NCBI RefSeq assembly: GCF_900101455.1
Contig: NZ_FMZJ01000003.1
Coordinates: 248,001 to 312,000 of the forward strand
Direction: 5' to 3'
Length of the DNA: 64,000 nucleotides
Origin: Sphingomonas sp. YR710
GTDB lineage: Bacteria > Pseudomonadota > Alphaproteobacteria > Sphingomonadales > Sphingomonadaceae
The translations under genes and the position numbers were made by a program. Below, piece by piece: positions 18,006 to 26,915 of the stretch; position 1 is the first letter of the stretch, and each line of letters opens with the position of its first letter. Under the pieces are notes generated by a model. It had not been told where the DNA came from. It saw only the letters and a program-made list of their open reading frames with translations, and searched no databases.

Positions 18006-19828
18006 GCAACTTTCGCTTTCGCCACATAGTCGTCGATCGCGGTCGCCAGCACCGCAAGCGGCACCGCGCCGGCCTGGATCACCGCGTCGTTGAAGTCGCG
18101 CACGTCGAAACGCGTGCCCAGCGCCGCCTTCGCCTTGTCGCGCAGGGTAACGATCTGAGTGTGGCCGACCTTGTAGCCGCATGCCTGCCCTGGCGACGCA
18201 CAATAGCGATCGACTTCGCTGGTGCAGGCCGCGCGCGCACGGCCTGTGCTGCTGGTGAGATAATCGATCGCCTGTTCACGGCTCCATTTCTTGGCGTGGA
18301 GGCCGGTATCGGTAACGAGCCGCGACGCGCGGAAGCGCAGCGCCTGATACATGCCCAGCTGGCCGAACGGATCCTCCTTGTAGAAACCCAGTTCGTCGAC
18401 GAGTTGCTCCGAATAGAGCGCCCAGCCCTCGGTATAGGCGTTAAAGCCCATCAGCGAGGCAATCAACGGTACGTCGTCGCGATGCTCGGCAACATAGGCG
18501 CCCTGCCAGGTATGGCCGGGCAGTCCCTCATGCGCCGAAAGCGACGGGATCGTGAACTTCGGCCAGTTACCCGTATCCTTCAGGTTGATATAATAGATCG
18601 CTGGGCGCGAACCATCGAGCGACGCAAAGTTCATATAGCCGAGCGCAGCGCCCGCCTCGATATCGACCGGCACGCGCTTGACGGTCACGTCGGCCTTCAT
18701 CTTCATCCGCGACACAAGCGGCAGCATCGCACGCAGTTCGTTCATCTTGGTCTTCACATAAGCGACCGCCTCGATCTTGCCTGCATCGGTGTTGGCGAAC
18801 AATTGCTTCGGATCGCGGCTGAGCGCCGACATCCGCTCGCCGACCGTGCCCTGCGTCATTCCTTGCGATTTGAGCACGGCATCCATCCGCGCATCGAGAT
18901 CGCGGCCCTGATCGAGCCCCATCTGATGGACAGCCTCCGGCGAAAGATCGGTGCTCGTCGAATATTGCAGCAGCCAGCGATAATAAGCATCGCCGTCGGG
19001 CAGCTTCCACGCACCCGCATCATGGGTGGCCTTAGCCCGCAGTGCCGCCATCGCCACAATCTGCCGATCGAGCGCCGGATAGACCATCGTCTCGACGATT
19101 TTCGTCGCGCGCGGCGCCCAGTCGCCTGGGATCTTCGTGTCGGTGCGCCTGACGAGCGACGTCACCATCCGCGCCTGCTTCGCCGGTGTCGCCCGCAGGC
19201 CGCGCAGCCCCTCCAGCGTGGTATCGAGCACGAAATCGGGCGCGATCACGCCGAGCCCGGCATCATGCTTCGCCTGCTCGGTCTCCTGATCGAGTGCGGT
19301 CGCGAGCGCGGCAAGGCGCGACAGATAGGCCTCGGCGTCCGCCTTGTTCTCGACGCGGTGGACCGAGTCCAGGAATTCGGGAATGCCCTGATAGGCGCCG
19401 TCCTGCTGGCTGATGACATAAGGGTTGCCGCCGCCAAAGGTGCCGATTCCGCCATAGGCAAAGCGCGAGCCTGCAGCGCCACTGGCCAGTTCATAGGCAA
19501 CGCTATCATAGATCAGCTTGTCATGGCCCGCGAGCGAAGCGCGATCGATGCTGGCGAGCATGTTCTGGAAGCGCGGTATGTCCGCAATCGTCTTCGCCCG
19601 TGCCGCCGCCGATCGATCGCCGAGCTGCGCACGCGCCCAAGCGTTGGCGCCGGTATCAAGACCGAGATAGCTGAAGCCCTCGGGCGAATCCTTGAGGTTC
19701 TGCATCGCTATATCGTCGAGCAGTTTTGCGAATTTGGGTTCGATCGCGGCAAAAGCCGGCCGGCCGATCGCGGCCAGGCCGGTGGCAGCCGCAGCAGACA
19801 GCAGGAAGGAGCGACGGTTGAGATTCAT
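18002..19828 (-). CDS. DUF885 family secreted protein (metallopeptidase-like), Tat signal
   Basis: A 608-residue exported protein. The N-terminus has a twin-arginine type signal ('LNRRSFLLSAAAATGLAAIG'). The C-terminal half contains 'LSAHEGLPGHTWQ', an HExxxxH-like motif typical of DUF885 proteins and suggestive of a zinc hydrolase, and 'GWALYSEQLVDELGFY'. A paralogue with a Sec signal lies at 40133-41887 with 'LTAHEAVPGHHNQ'. Exact activity is unknown. Upstream partner of DUF2585 by GTGA overlap. Confidence 0.9.
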   Translation of the reverse strand: MNLNRRSFLLSAAAATGLAAIGRPAFAAIEPKFAKLLDDIAMQNLKDSPEGFSYLGLDTGANAWARAQLGDRSAAARAKTIADIPRFQNMLASIDRASLAGHDKLIYDSVAYELASGAAGSRFAYGGIGTFGGGNPYVISQQDGAYQGIPEFLDSVHRVENKADAEAYLSRLAALATALDQETEQAKHDAGLGVIAPDFVLDTTLEGLRGLRATPAKQARMVTSLVRRTDTKIPGDWAPRATKIVETMVYPALDRQIVAMAALRAKATHDAGAWKLPDGDAYYRWLLQYSTSTDLSPEAVHQMGLDQGRDLDARMDAVLKSQGMTQGTVGERMSALSRDPKQLFANTDAGKIEAVAYVKTKMNELRAMLPLVSRMKMKADVTVKRVPVDIEAGAALGYMNFASLDGSRPAIYYINLKDTGNWPKFTIPSLSAHEGLPGHTWQGAYVAEHRDDVPLIASLMGFNAYTEGWALYSEQLVDELGFYKEDPFGQLGMYQALRFRASRLVTDTGLHAKKWSREQAIDYLTSSTGRARAACTSEVDRYCASPGQACGYKVGHTQIVTLRDKAKAALGTRFDVRDFNDAVIQAGAVPLAVLATAIDDYVAKAKVA

Positions 19829-20053
19829 ATCGGGAGGTTACCTTCGATCAGATGGTGGTGCGGCGCCCGAAGCGACCGCGCATGGCCACAGGCTAGCGCG
19901 TCATTTCGCGGTGCGCCAGAGCCGCCTTAGCGTGTTATCACAGCGCATCGGATCGAATGCCAAAGATGCTGGACAGGCTCTTGTCCCCAGGCCTAGCGTC
20001 ATCTGCCGGGCCGCGGGGTGGCTACCGATGACGATTTCGCAAAGGACATCACA

Positions 20054-20554
20054 ATGACTCGGCGGGAGTTCATCGGCATGGCGAGCGTCGGCGCGGTGGC
20101 GGTCGCCATTGCCGCGCGGGTCGCCTTTACGGCAAAATTGCCTGAAGTGTCCGGCGAGACATTCCCAGTCCAGCATAGCGACGCCGAATGGCGCGCATTG
20201 CTGCCTCCCTCCGGCTACAAGATCCTGCGGCAGGCGGGCACCGAAGCGCCCTTCTCAAGCCCGTTGCTGGGCGAGCATCGCCCTGGCCTTTTCGCCTGCC
20301 TCGGCTGCGACCAGCACTTGTTCGACGCGCGCACCAAATATGACAGCCATACTGGCTGGCCCAGCTTCTGGGACGTGCTTCCGCAGGCCATCATAAAGCG
20401 TGACGACAGTTCGATCGGCATGTCGCGCACCGAGGTCCGCTGCGCGCGATGCGGTGGTCATCTCGGTCATGTATTCACCGATGGGCCACAACCGACGGGA
20501 TTGCGCTATTGTATGAACGGGGCAGCGATGGCGTTTCAGCATGCCACCGCATGA
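20054..20554 (+). CDS. msrB: Peptide-methionine (R)-S-oxide reductase, exported
   Basis: 166 residues from the ATG at 20054, with AAAGGA just upstream. A twin-arginine type leader ('TRREFIGMASVGAVAVAIAA') directs it to the periplasm. The MsrB fold shows two zinc CxxC pairs ('CLGCDQHLF' and 'CARCGGHLGHVF'), the 'HTGWPSFW' substrate segment, and the catalytic Cys in 'LRYCMNGAAMAF', where most homologues have an N-S-A sequence. It repairs R-methionine sulfoxide in proteins. MsrA is not adjacent. Confidence 0.92.
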   Translation: MTRREFIGMASVGAVAVAIAARVAFTAKLPEVSGETFPVQHSDAEWRALLPPSGYKILRQAGTEAPFSSPLLGEHRPGLFACLGCDQHLFDARTKYDSHTGWPSFWDVLPQAIIKRDDSSIGMSRTEVRCARCGGHLGHVFTDGPQPTGLRYCMNGAAMAFQHATA

Positions 20555-20581
20555 CATCACGAAGAGAGGAAAGGCAAAGCC

Positions 20582-20809
20582 ATGGGCGAAATCTTCAACG
20601 GGATCATGCGGGGGGTGAGCAGCCTGCTCGGCGTGGGCATGGTGTGTATGGGCGGCATCTGGATCCTCCAGGGCTTCAACCTCGCCTTTCGCGTCGGCTT
20701 CATGGTCGGCGACAAGCATTGGGCCGTCTATGGCGCGATGCTGGCAGTGGTGGGCGTGTGCCAGATCATCTGGAGCAACACGCGCGAGCAATATTACAAG
20801 CGAAGATGA
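20582..20809 (+). CDS. Small membrane protein
   Basis: A 75-residue protein with two hydrophobic helices ('SLLGVGMVCMGGIWILQGF' and 'HWAVYGAMLAVVGVCQIIW') and a basic C-terminus. The ATG is preceded by GAGAGGAAAGG. It follows msrB by 27 bases and may be cotranscribed. Function unknown. Confidence 0.7.
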   Translation: MGEIFNGIMRGVSSLLGVGMVCMGGIWILQGFNLAFRVGFMVGDKHWAVYGAMLAVVGVCQIIWSNTREQYYKRR

Positions 20810-20849
20810 TCGGCCTGCGGAGATTGCCGTCGCCGTCCGAAATAGTGGA

Positions 20850-21077
20850 TTACGGCTCGTAGCCGAGCACGAGCGTGTCGGACATACTTCCGTCCCAGCG
20901 GGTCTTGCCAGGAATGATGATGACGTCGGGCTTCACCGCGCAAATCATCAACTGCGCTTCGCCGCGCCATATATTCTTGGCGTAGCCGGGGTGGTCGTTC
21001 AGCGATTCCCAGCTCACGCCCCGGTCAGCGGCCAGATGACGGGCAATCTCGTCCAGGGTTCTTATCTTGCTGCCCAT
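20850..21077 (-). CDS. Small hypothetical protein
   Basis: A 75-residue soluble protein ('MGSKIRTLDEIARHLAADRG') preceded by GAAGAAG. Its helical N-terminus and 'VKPDVIIIPGKTRWDGSMSD' segment do not match a domain that I recognise. It stands alone, convergent with the small membrane protein gene. Confidence 0.6.
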   Translation of the reverse strand: MGSKIRTLDEIARHLAADRGVSWESLNDHPGYAKNIWRGEAQLMICAVKPDVIIIPGKTRWDGSMSDTLVLGYEP

Positions 21078-21198
21078 CTTCGATCTTCTTCACCGCTATG
21101 CTTGTTACGCACCGACTGTTAGCGAAAACCAACAGTTCAGCATGTGATGGCGCTCACACACCTTCCCCTCCCCTGGAGAGGCCTGAAGCGGAAGGGCT

Positions 21199-21963
21199 CT
21201 ACCCTGTCCGCACTCGCCCGCGCACCGCCTCGGCCAGCGCCTGTAATCCGGCCAGGAATTCGGCGCGAATGATCTGCGGATGGCGGTTCGATCGCGGAAC
21301 CGGTTTTGCGACGAACGCCCCCCTCGCCCCATCGTACCAGTCCTGATTGCGCGATCCGAACCGCGCCATGGCGACGGCCGCATAGGTGCGATCCTCAATC
21401 GCCACCGCGCGCATCGTCGGCCGCCATTCGCCCATCAGGCTTTCACACAAGGCGACGTCGGCGCGCGCTGTCAGCACCGCTGGCGGCAGATCGCGTGCCT
21501 GCCCGGGCCCGGCGCCGCCCGGCAATATGTCGAGCGAACTCTTCATCGCTGATCGTTCGGCCATCTCGAAGGCGTTGCGATAGAAGCGCAGCGCGGCCAG
21601 TTCGTCACCGCCGATCAGCGGCACCCGCCCGGCGCGCTCGGCCTCTCCGGCCTCGCGTTTGGCGAGGCTTTCGAACCATGGCTGCCGGCGCCACGCCCGG
21701 CCCAGCAATTGCCCCTGTTCAGTATGCACGGGTTGCAGCACATAGGGTGCCTGCGCGGCCGCCTCCGGCGTGGGCGCTACGATCTCGACACGCGGCGCCG
21801 CCCGCGCCTTGCGTCCGGCCTTGCTCTTGCGCGCCGGCCGGGCCACCCGATCGGCGGCGATCAGCTGTGCGACCCGATCCGCCTCGCGTTCCGCCCGCTC
21901 GGCCAGCCGCGCGAGCCGTTCGACCGCATCGGCACAACGATCGAATTGTTGCATCATGTCCAT
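21199..21963 (-). CDS. Hypothetical protein of S24-repressor-linked operon
   Basis: A 254-residue soluble protein with GGGAGA before its ATG. Residues 1-40 form a charged coiled coil ('ERLARLAERAEREADRVAQ'), residues 42-60 are very basic, which may bind nucleic acid, and the rest is helical. No catalytic motif or known domain. It lies 25 bases after the 65-aa gene, so the two form an operon reading away from the S24 repressor, with a matching operator in front. I cannot assign a function. Confidence 0.7.
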   Translation of the reverse strand: MDMMQQFDRCADAVERLARLAERAEREADRVAQLIAADRVARPARKSKAGRKARAAPRVEIVAPTPEAAAQAPYVLQPVHTEQGQLLGRAWRRQPWFESLAKREAGEAERAGRVPLIGGDELAALRFYRNAFEMAERSAMKSSLDILPGGAGPGQARDLPPAVLTARADVALCESLMGEWRPTMRAVAIEDRTYAAVAMARFGSRNQDWYDGARGAFVAKPVPRSNRHPQIIRAEFLAGLQALAEAVRGRVRTG

Positions 21964-21988
21964 ATCGTCTCCCGTTCAATATATGCGA

Positions 21989-22186
21989 TCAGGTCCGGCG
22001 CCGCCCGTGCAGCAATTCGGCAAGGATTTCGGCCTGTTTGCGGTCGGCCCAACTCGTCAGCCAGTCCGGGTTGATCAGGATCAGCCCGTGCCGAAGCCAT
22101 GCCTCGCGCGCCGCCGCGCGGGCTTTTGCCGGATCGGCATCACGGGCGAGCGGCGCCACCGACGACAGCGAAGACCTTACCGCCAT
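21989..22186 (-). CDS. Hypothetical 65-aa protein, first gene of S24-linked operon
   Basis: The ATG at 22186 is preceded by AAGGGAGG, so the 65-residue form is preferred over longer readings. The protein is alanine-rich and helical, with 'AREAWLRHGLILINPDWLTSW' in the middle. No domain recognised. A palindrome (22246-22258) like those at the repressor promoter sits about 60 bases upstream of the start. Confidence 0.6.
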   Translation of the reverse strand: MAVRSSLSSVAPLARDADPAKARAAAREAWLRHGLILINPDWLTSWADRKQAEILAELLHGRRRT

Positions 22187-22245
22187 CAGCGGCCTCCCTT
22201 CGCCGCACGTCGCATCCTGCCCGTGCGACGGCAGTGTACATATTT

Positions 22246-22258
22246 TGCGAATTTCGCA
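22246..22258. promoter_or_regulatory. Operator-like palindrome TGCGAA-T-TTCGCA
   Basis: A 13-base palindrome in front of the 65-aa/254-aa operon. It has the same 6-1-6 layout and TGCGA half-sites as the palindrome at 22479-22491 next to the S24 repressor gene. It is a candidate binding site for that repressor. Confidence 0.5.
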
Positions 22259-22478
22259 TTGCCTGTATCGGATAGGCGCATATGCCATGACCGGTACTTG
22301 GCCAGAAGCCACGACACAGCCCCAATGCGCAACGACTCATCAAAGGTATCTGTCACCAATTTTCACCTTATATATTTGTTTATATGACTGTTTTCTTGTC
22401 AATATGAACGGGACAATGTCGGCGGAATGGCTACGATCGGCGGAGGCGAATCCGCATCACGAAGCATGACCATAAAGA

Positions 22479-22491
22479 TGCGATAATCGCA
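22479..22491. promoter_or_regulatory. Operator-like palindrome TGCGAT-A-ATCGCA
   Basis: A perfect 6-1-6 palindrome 63 bases upstream of the S24 repressor start. It is followed by a second related element at 22508-22530, with centres 34 bases apart. Likely autoregulatory operator. Confidence 0.55.
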
Positions 22492-22507
22492 TTTTTGACG
22501 CAAGCGG

Positions 22508-22530
22508 AAAAATGCGATATTGGCATTTTA
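22508..22530. promoter_or_regulatory. Operator-like inverted repeat AAAATGC-N7-GCATTTT
   Basis: Seven-base or longer inverted arms around 7 bases, just upstream of the S24 repressor ATG at 22555. Its left part ATGCGATA repeats the first palindrome's sequence. Probably the second operator for autoregulation. Confidence 0.5.
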
Positions 22531-22554
22531 TCGAAGCTTCAACACGGCAGGACC

Positions 22555-23124
22555 ATGGACATCGACATCATCAGGGCGCGGATGGATAGCATCGGTCTGA
22601 AGAGCAAGGATCTTGCCGAATGGATCGGCATCAGCCCGGACAAGGTTTCCAAGTCGCTGAAGGGCATTCGCGCATTCAAGGCCGACGAGGTCGATCGCAT
22701 CCGCGAAGTGCTGCGGCTCAACCCGCCGGCCGATGGCGATACGCCCGCGCGTACCATCCCGGTGCTGGGCATGGTTTCTGCCGGCCGCTGGAAGGAAGCG
22801 ATCGCGCTGGCCGGCGAGCGGATGCCGCTGTTCGATCCCGGCACACCGCGCAATGCGTTTGCGGTGCGGGTGGATGGGGATTCGATGGATCGGATCATCG
22901 AAGATGGTGGCACGATCATCGTCGATCCCGACGATCGCGCGCTTTACCCCAAGCGCTTTTATATCGTCCGCAACGGCGACGGCGAAACGACGTTCAAGCA
23001 ATATCTGGAGGAACCGGCACGACTGAGCCCCTGCTCCACCAACCCCGTGCACAAGGAAATAATGGTCGGCGAAGGTTCGTTCGAGATCGTCGGGCGGGTG
23101 ATCTGGCGGGGCAGCCGGATGTAA
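22555..23124 (+). CDS. LexA-like S24 family transcriptional repressor
   Basis: 189 residues from the ATG at 22555. Residues 1-55 are an XRE-type helix-turn-helix ('SKDLAEWIGISPDKVSKSL'); residues 68-185 are an S24/LexA peptidase domain. The self-cleavage dipeptide Ala76-Gly77 ('MVSAGRW'), catalytic Ser110 ('DGDSMDRI') and Lys148 ('ETTFKQYL') are all present, so the protein should be able to switch off by autoproteolysis, as LexA and phage CI do on RecA activation. Two palindromes precede it and one precedes the divergent operon. No phage structural genes are near, so it looks like a chromosomal switch or a phage remnant. Confidence 0.9.
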   Translation: MDIDIIRARMDSIGLKSKDLAEWIGISPDKVSKSLKGIRAFKADEVDRIREVLRLNPPADGDTPARTIPVLGMVSAGRWKEAIALAGERMPLFDPGTPRNAFAVRVDGDSMDRIIEDGGTIIVDPDDRALYPKRFYIVRNGDGETTFKQYLEEPARLSPCSTNPVHKEIMVGEGSFEIVGRVIWRGSRM

Positions 23125-23253
23125 GCATGATGATGGCCCGGCCAATTCCGCATGAGCAGGCGCCATGATGATATGTCGCAACCGCGCTGGCGCCGGGCTG
23201 ACAATGGATGGTAGCGCATTCTCCAGATCGCGGAAGCGGGGAGTGATGGTTCG

Positions 23254-24795
23254 GTGAGCAGGGAAGACGACATATTGGGCGATCCGAAGCTGGCGACCAC
23301 TTTTCCGCAATTCATCCGCGCCACCGCCGCGGCTTATGGCGACGATATCGCCATCAGGCTGAAGGGCGATACGATCCCGGACGATGCACTGACGTTCCGC
23401 GAGCTTGACGATCGATCGGCCGAACTGGCCCGCGGCCTGATCGCGCGCGGCGCGGGCAAGGGCTCAAGGATCGGCTTCATTCAGGGGAACGGCCCCTCAT
23501 TCGCTTTGATGCTCGCCGCAATCGCGCGCATCGGCGCAATCGCCATCCCGTTCAGCACGCTGATCAAATCCAACGAGTTGGTGCGCATGCTGCGGCAGTC
23601 CGACGTGTGCGGCCTGATCGTGCAGCGCAGATTGCTGGGCCATGACTATGTCGATCGCCTCTGCGAAGCACTCCCCGATCTGCGCAAGGGCGCCAGCCCG
23701 GAACTGCGGATCGCCCAGACGCCCTATCTTCGCTGGATCATCTCCGCGGGCGACGACCTGCCGCCGACCTTTCACGACATGCGGTTCCTGACCGATGCCG
23801 CGCCATCGGTGAGCGAAGACATGCTGCGCGAAATCGAATCCGAAGTGCACACGACCGACCAGATGATCGAGATCTATACGTCGGGATCGATGGCATTGCC
23901 CAAGGGCGTTCGGCACAATCACGGCCCGATTCTGTTCCGCACCCATTATATCCGGTCGATGATCGTGCCCGAGCGCGGCACGGAACTCGGCGCACCGCTG
24001 CCGATGTTCTGGATCGGCGGACTGATGATGTTCCTGATGCCGCATTGGGAAGTCGGCGCGACGACGATATGCACCGAAGGAACGTCCACCAGCAGCAGCC
24101 ATGCGTTGGGCAGCGTGCTGGCCGATGAAGATCTGAAAGCTGTCCCGAAGATGGCGACCATATGGGGGCTCGGCATGACCGAGACGATCGGCCCTTATTC
24201 CTACGCCGATGAACGGCGCGTGCCCGGATATCCGCTGTGCGCACCGTTGGACCATATCGCCGATCGCTATGAGGTGCGGGTAGCCGACACAGCGGGGCGG
24301 CCGGTTGCCGAAGGCGAGATCGGCGAGATCCAGATACGCGGCTATGCGCTGACGCCCGGACTCCACAAGGTCGAACGCGATCTGTATTTCACGCCGGACG
24401 GCTTCTATCACACCGGCGATCTCGGCCTCGTTCAGGGCAGCCGCATCCTCTTTACCGGCCGCGATGGCGACATGATCAAGACGGCCAGCGCGAACGTATC
24501 GCCGGCCGAGGTCGAACAGGAAATGCAACAGCTGGACGGCATCCACTCGGCCTATGTGGTGGGCCTGCCGGATACGCAAAGAGGACAATTGGTAGTGGCA
24601 GCGGTAGTCCCTCGTGAAGGCGCTGAACTCGACTTCGCCGACATAGAAGGCAAGCTGCGTCAGCGTTTGTCGAGCTACAAGGTGCCGCGCGCTTATGTGG
24701 CGATCACACGCGCAGAGGTGCCAATGCTGCTCAGCAACAAGGTGTCGCGGCGTCAGATCGAACGGTTGATGGCGCAGAAGCTCGGACGGGCGTAA
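23254..24795 (+). CDS. AMP-dependent synthetase/ligase (acyl-CoA ligase-like)
   Basis: A 513-residue adenylate-forming enzyme with a GTG start behind GGGGAG. The P-loop reads 'IYTSGSMALPKGVRH' instead of the usual SGSTGxPKG. The other core motifs are present: 'WGLGMTETIG', 'YHTGDLGLVQGSRILFTGRDGDMIK' region, and the C-terminal Lys in 'LLSNKVSRRQIE'. It should activate a carboxylic acid as acyl-AMP, probably to a CoA thioester; substrate unknown. It precedes the serine hydrolase gene by about 80 bases on the same strand. Confidence 0.9.
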   Translation: MSREDDILGDPKLATTFPQFIRATAAAYGDDIAIRLKGDTIPDDALTFRELDDRSAELARGLIARGAGKGSRIGFIQGNGPSFALMLAAIARIGAIAIPFSTLIKSNELVRMLRQSDVCGLIVQRRLLGHDYVDRLCEALPDLRKGASPELRIAQTPYLRWIISAGDDLPPTFHDMRFLTDAAPSVSEDMLREIESEVHTTDQMIEIYTSGSMALPKGVRHNHGPILFRTHYIRSMIVPERGTELGAPLPMFWIGGLMMFLMPHWEVGATTICTEGTSTSSSHALGSVLADEDLKAVPKMATIWGLGMTETIGPYSYADERRVPGYPLCAPLDHIADRYEVRVADTAGRPVAEGEIGEIQIRGYALTPGLHKVERDLYFTPDGFYHTGDLGLVQGSRILFTGRDGDMIKTASANVSPAEVEQEMQQLDGIHSAYVVGLPDTQRGQLVVAAVVPREGAELDFADIEGKLRQRLSSYKVPRAYVAITRAEVPMLLSNKVSRRQIERLMAQKLGRA

Positions 24796-24876
24796 AATGC
24801 CGGCCTAACCAATCGCGAATTCGATTGCACGTGCGTCCGTCACCCGTCAACCTCGTGACGCAGGGGGAACGAACCG

Positions 24877-26490
24877 ATGACGCTCGACATGGCGATCAGC
24901 CGCCGTATGGCGCTGTCTGCGGGTTTGGCGGGACTGTTCGCAGCGACCATGCCAGCAGCCGCCACAAACCTCGCGGCAAAGGCGCCGCTGCCCGACGATA
25001 TATTCGATGCCCTGATACGTAGCTTCCTCGCGGCCTTCGAGATACCAGGCGCGGCGGTGGCGATTGTGCGCAGCGATCAGCCGCCGATTATGCGCGGCTA
25101 TGGCGTATGCAAGCTCGGCGCGCCCGATCCCGTTGATACGAACACGCTGTTCGCGATCGCATCGAACAGCAAGGCATTTGTCACCGCCTCAATTGCAATG
25201 CTGGTCGAGGTCGGCAAGCTTGGCTGGGATGATCCGGTCGTCGACTATATGGCCGATTTTGCGATGTATGATCCGGTCGTTACGCGAATGATGACGGTGC
25301 GGGACCTGTTGTGCCATCGCAGCGGCCTGCCGCTCGGCGCCGGCGATCTCCTCCAATTCCCGCAAACCGATCATGACCGCACCGACATGCTGCACGCGCT
25401 GCGCTTCCTCAAGCCCGCACGCGGTTTTCGCACCGGCTATGATTATGACAATATCCTTTATGTCGTTGCCGGTATCCTGATCGAGCGGATTTCGGGCATG
25501 AGCTGGGAGGCGTTCGTCACCGCCCGGCTGTTCGTGCGGCTGGGGATGCGCACCGCGGTCGCCAGTCGCGCGCTGCTGAAGACCACCAATATCGCCGCGC
25601 GCCACGCCCGGCTCGGCCCGCCGACACGCGGTTTCGGCGAACAGGAAGTGGTGGAGCCCGACGAGTCGGTGGCGGCGAGTCCGGCGGGCGGCATCCATGC
25701 CAGCGTGACCGATATCGTCCCTTGGCTGGCCGTTCAGCTCGCGCGCGGCCGGTTGGCGGACGGCGGACGGCTGTGGAGCGAGGCCAGCGCCGACACGATG
25801 TGGACGCCGCAGGTGATCACCGCGAGCAGCACAGGCCCTACCCCCGACGATCCGACACGGCCGGTGCTCAGCGCTTATGCGCTGGGCTGGAAGGTCGCGG
25901 ATTATCGCAAGCAATGGCTGCTGTCGCACGGTGGCGCGTTGAGCGGACAGATTACCAATATCGCCATGCTCCCCGAAATGGGCGTCGGCCTCGCGGTGTT
26001 CACCAATATCGAAAACCGCCTGCCGGGCCTCGGCCTGCGCAACGCCCTGCTTGATTATCTGCTCGGCACAGGCGGCACTGACTGGATCGCCGTCACCCGC
26101 CACCAGATGACGGCCGAGGAAGACAAGGTACGCTCCCGGATTTCGGGCGGCGATTTCGCGATTCCAGCCGGCGGTCCATCGCTCGCGCTCGATCATTATG
26201 CAGGCCGATATCGTGATCCCTGGTATGGCGATATCGTGGTCAGCGCGCAGCGCGGCCGGCTGATGATTGATTTCACCCACACGCCCGTGTTCAAATGCGC
26301 CCTCGAACCATTCGGCCCGGATACGTTCCGCACCCGCTTCGGCCAGGGGAGCGGCGAAGATGCGGTGGTGACCTTCCTGATCGAGAATGGCGTGCCGATG
26401 CAGCTCAGACTTCGGGCGATCTCGCCGATCGCCGATTTCAGCTTCGATTTCCAGGACCTCGCACCGCGACGAATAACGCGGGGCTCGTGA
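24877..26490 (+). CDS. Class C beta-lactamase-family serine hydrolase with C-terminal DUF3471-like domain
   Basis: A 537-residue exported hydrolase; the N-terminus looks like a Tat/Sec leader ('ISRRMALSAGLAGLFAATMP'). The penicillin-binding fold shows the SxxK motif 'IASNSKAF' and a Tyr-x-Asn element 'GYDYDNILY'; an HxG-like 'LLSHGGAL' follows. Residues beyond about 410 form a lipocalin-like tail with 'HYAGRYRDPWYGDIVV'. Such proteins are esterases or peptidases more often than true beta-lactamases. Linked with the ligase upstream. Confidence 0.9.
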   Translation: MTLDMAISRRMALSAGLAGLFAATMPAAATNLAAKAPLPDDIFDALIRSFLAAFEIPGAAVAIVRSDQPPIMRGYGVCKLGAPDPVDTNTLFAIASNSKAFVTASIAMLVEVGKLGWDDPVVDYMADFAMYDPVVTRMMTVRDLLCHRSGLPLGAGDLLQFPQTDHDRTDMLHALRFLKPARGFRTGYDYDNILYVVAGILIERISGMSWEAFVTARLFVRLGMRTAVASRALLKTTNIAARHARLGPPTRGFGEQEVVEPDESVAASPAGGIHASVTDIVPWLAVQLARGRLADGGRLWSEASADTMWTPQVITASSTGPTPDDPTRPVLSAYALGWKVADYRKQWLLSHGGALSGQITNIAMLPEMGVGLAVFTNIENRLPGLGLRNALLDYLLGTGGTDWIAVTRHQMTAEEDKVRSRISGGDFAIPAGGPSLALDHYAGRYRDPWYGDIVVSAQRGRLMIDFTHTPVFKCALEPFGPDTFRTRFGQGSGEDAVVTFLIENGVPMQLRLRAISPIADFSFDFQDLAPRRITRGS

Positions 26491-26915
26491 CCGGACACTG
26501 CCATCACAAGCACGCGGCCAACGACGCCCAACGGGCAATTCCCAACCAATGATCGTATATCTCATATAACACTATTGTGATGAAATGCAATTTCACTTGC
26601 TAAAATAGCCTGCAGTCATGTTGAATATACATGAGGAAGTCACCATTTCTGAGCGCCACCGGCGCGACGCGCTTATTCTAATAATATTATTATATATCAA
26701 TAATTTATATAAAAATAATCAGACTTGCACGTTCACAAGAAATGATCCCGGTGAAAGGTTGATCGGGCCACTGTGACCACATCTTCGAGCTACCGCTTCC
26801 CTGCAGCCACTCTCCCACAGATTGACAGCATCCGCGTGCGGGGTCACCCCTATGGCCACGCAAGTGACAATCAACAAAGATAAATAATAGACCGGCCACC
26901 CGGGAGAGCAGACGC
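26491..26915. other. AT-rich intergenic promoter region of the hydrolase/receptor cluster
   Basis: 425 bases without a convincing gene. The stretch 26670-26725 is nearly all A/T, strikingly so in this genome, and holds a perfect 14-base palindrome TAATAATATTATTA at 26679-26692. The rest contains only short unlikely frames. GGGAGAG just before 26916 is the ribosome binding site of the amidohydrolase. Likely a regulatory or transcription start region, possibly an insertion scar. Confidence 0.4.

Noticed and set aside
18161-19930. 589-codon open frame antisense to the DUF885 gene
   Set aside because: No protein-like pattern; the minus strand has a signal peptide, motif and coupled neighbour.
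22495-22554. Longer start for the S24 repressor
   Set aside because: It would run through the second palindrome, and the protein aligns as a repressor from the ATG at 22555.
25189-26565. 458-codon open frame antisense to the serine hydrolase
   Set aside because: No domain; the plus strand has SxxK and other motifs.
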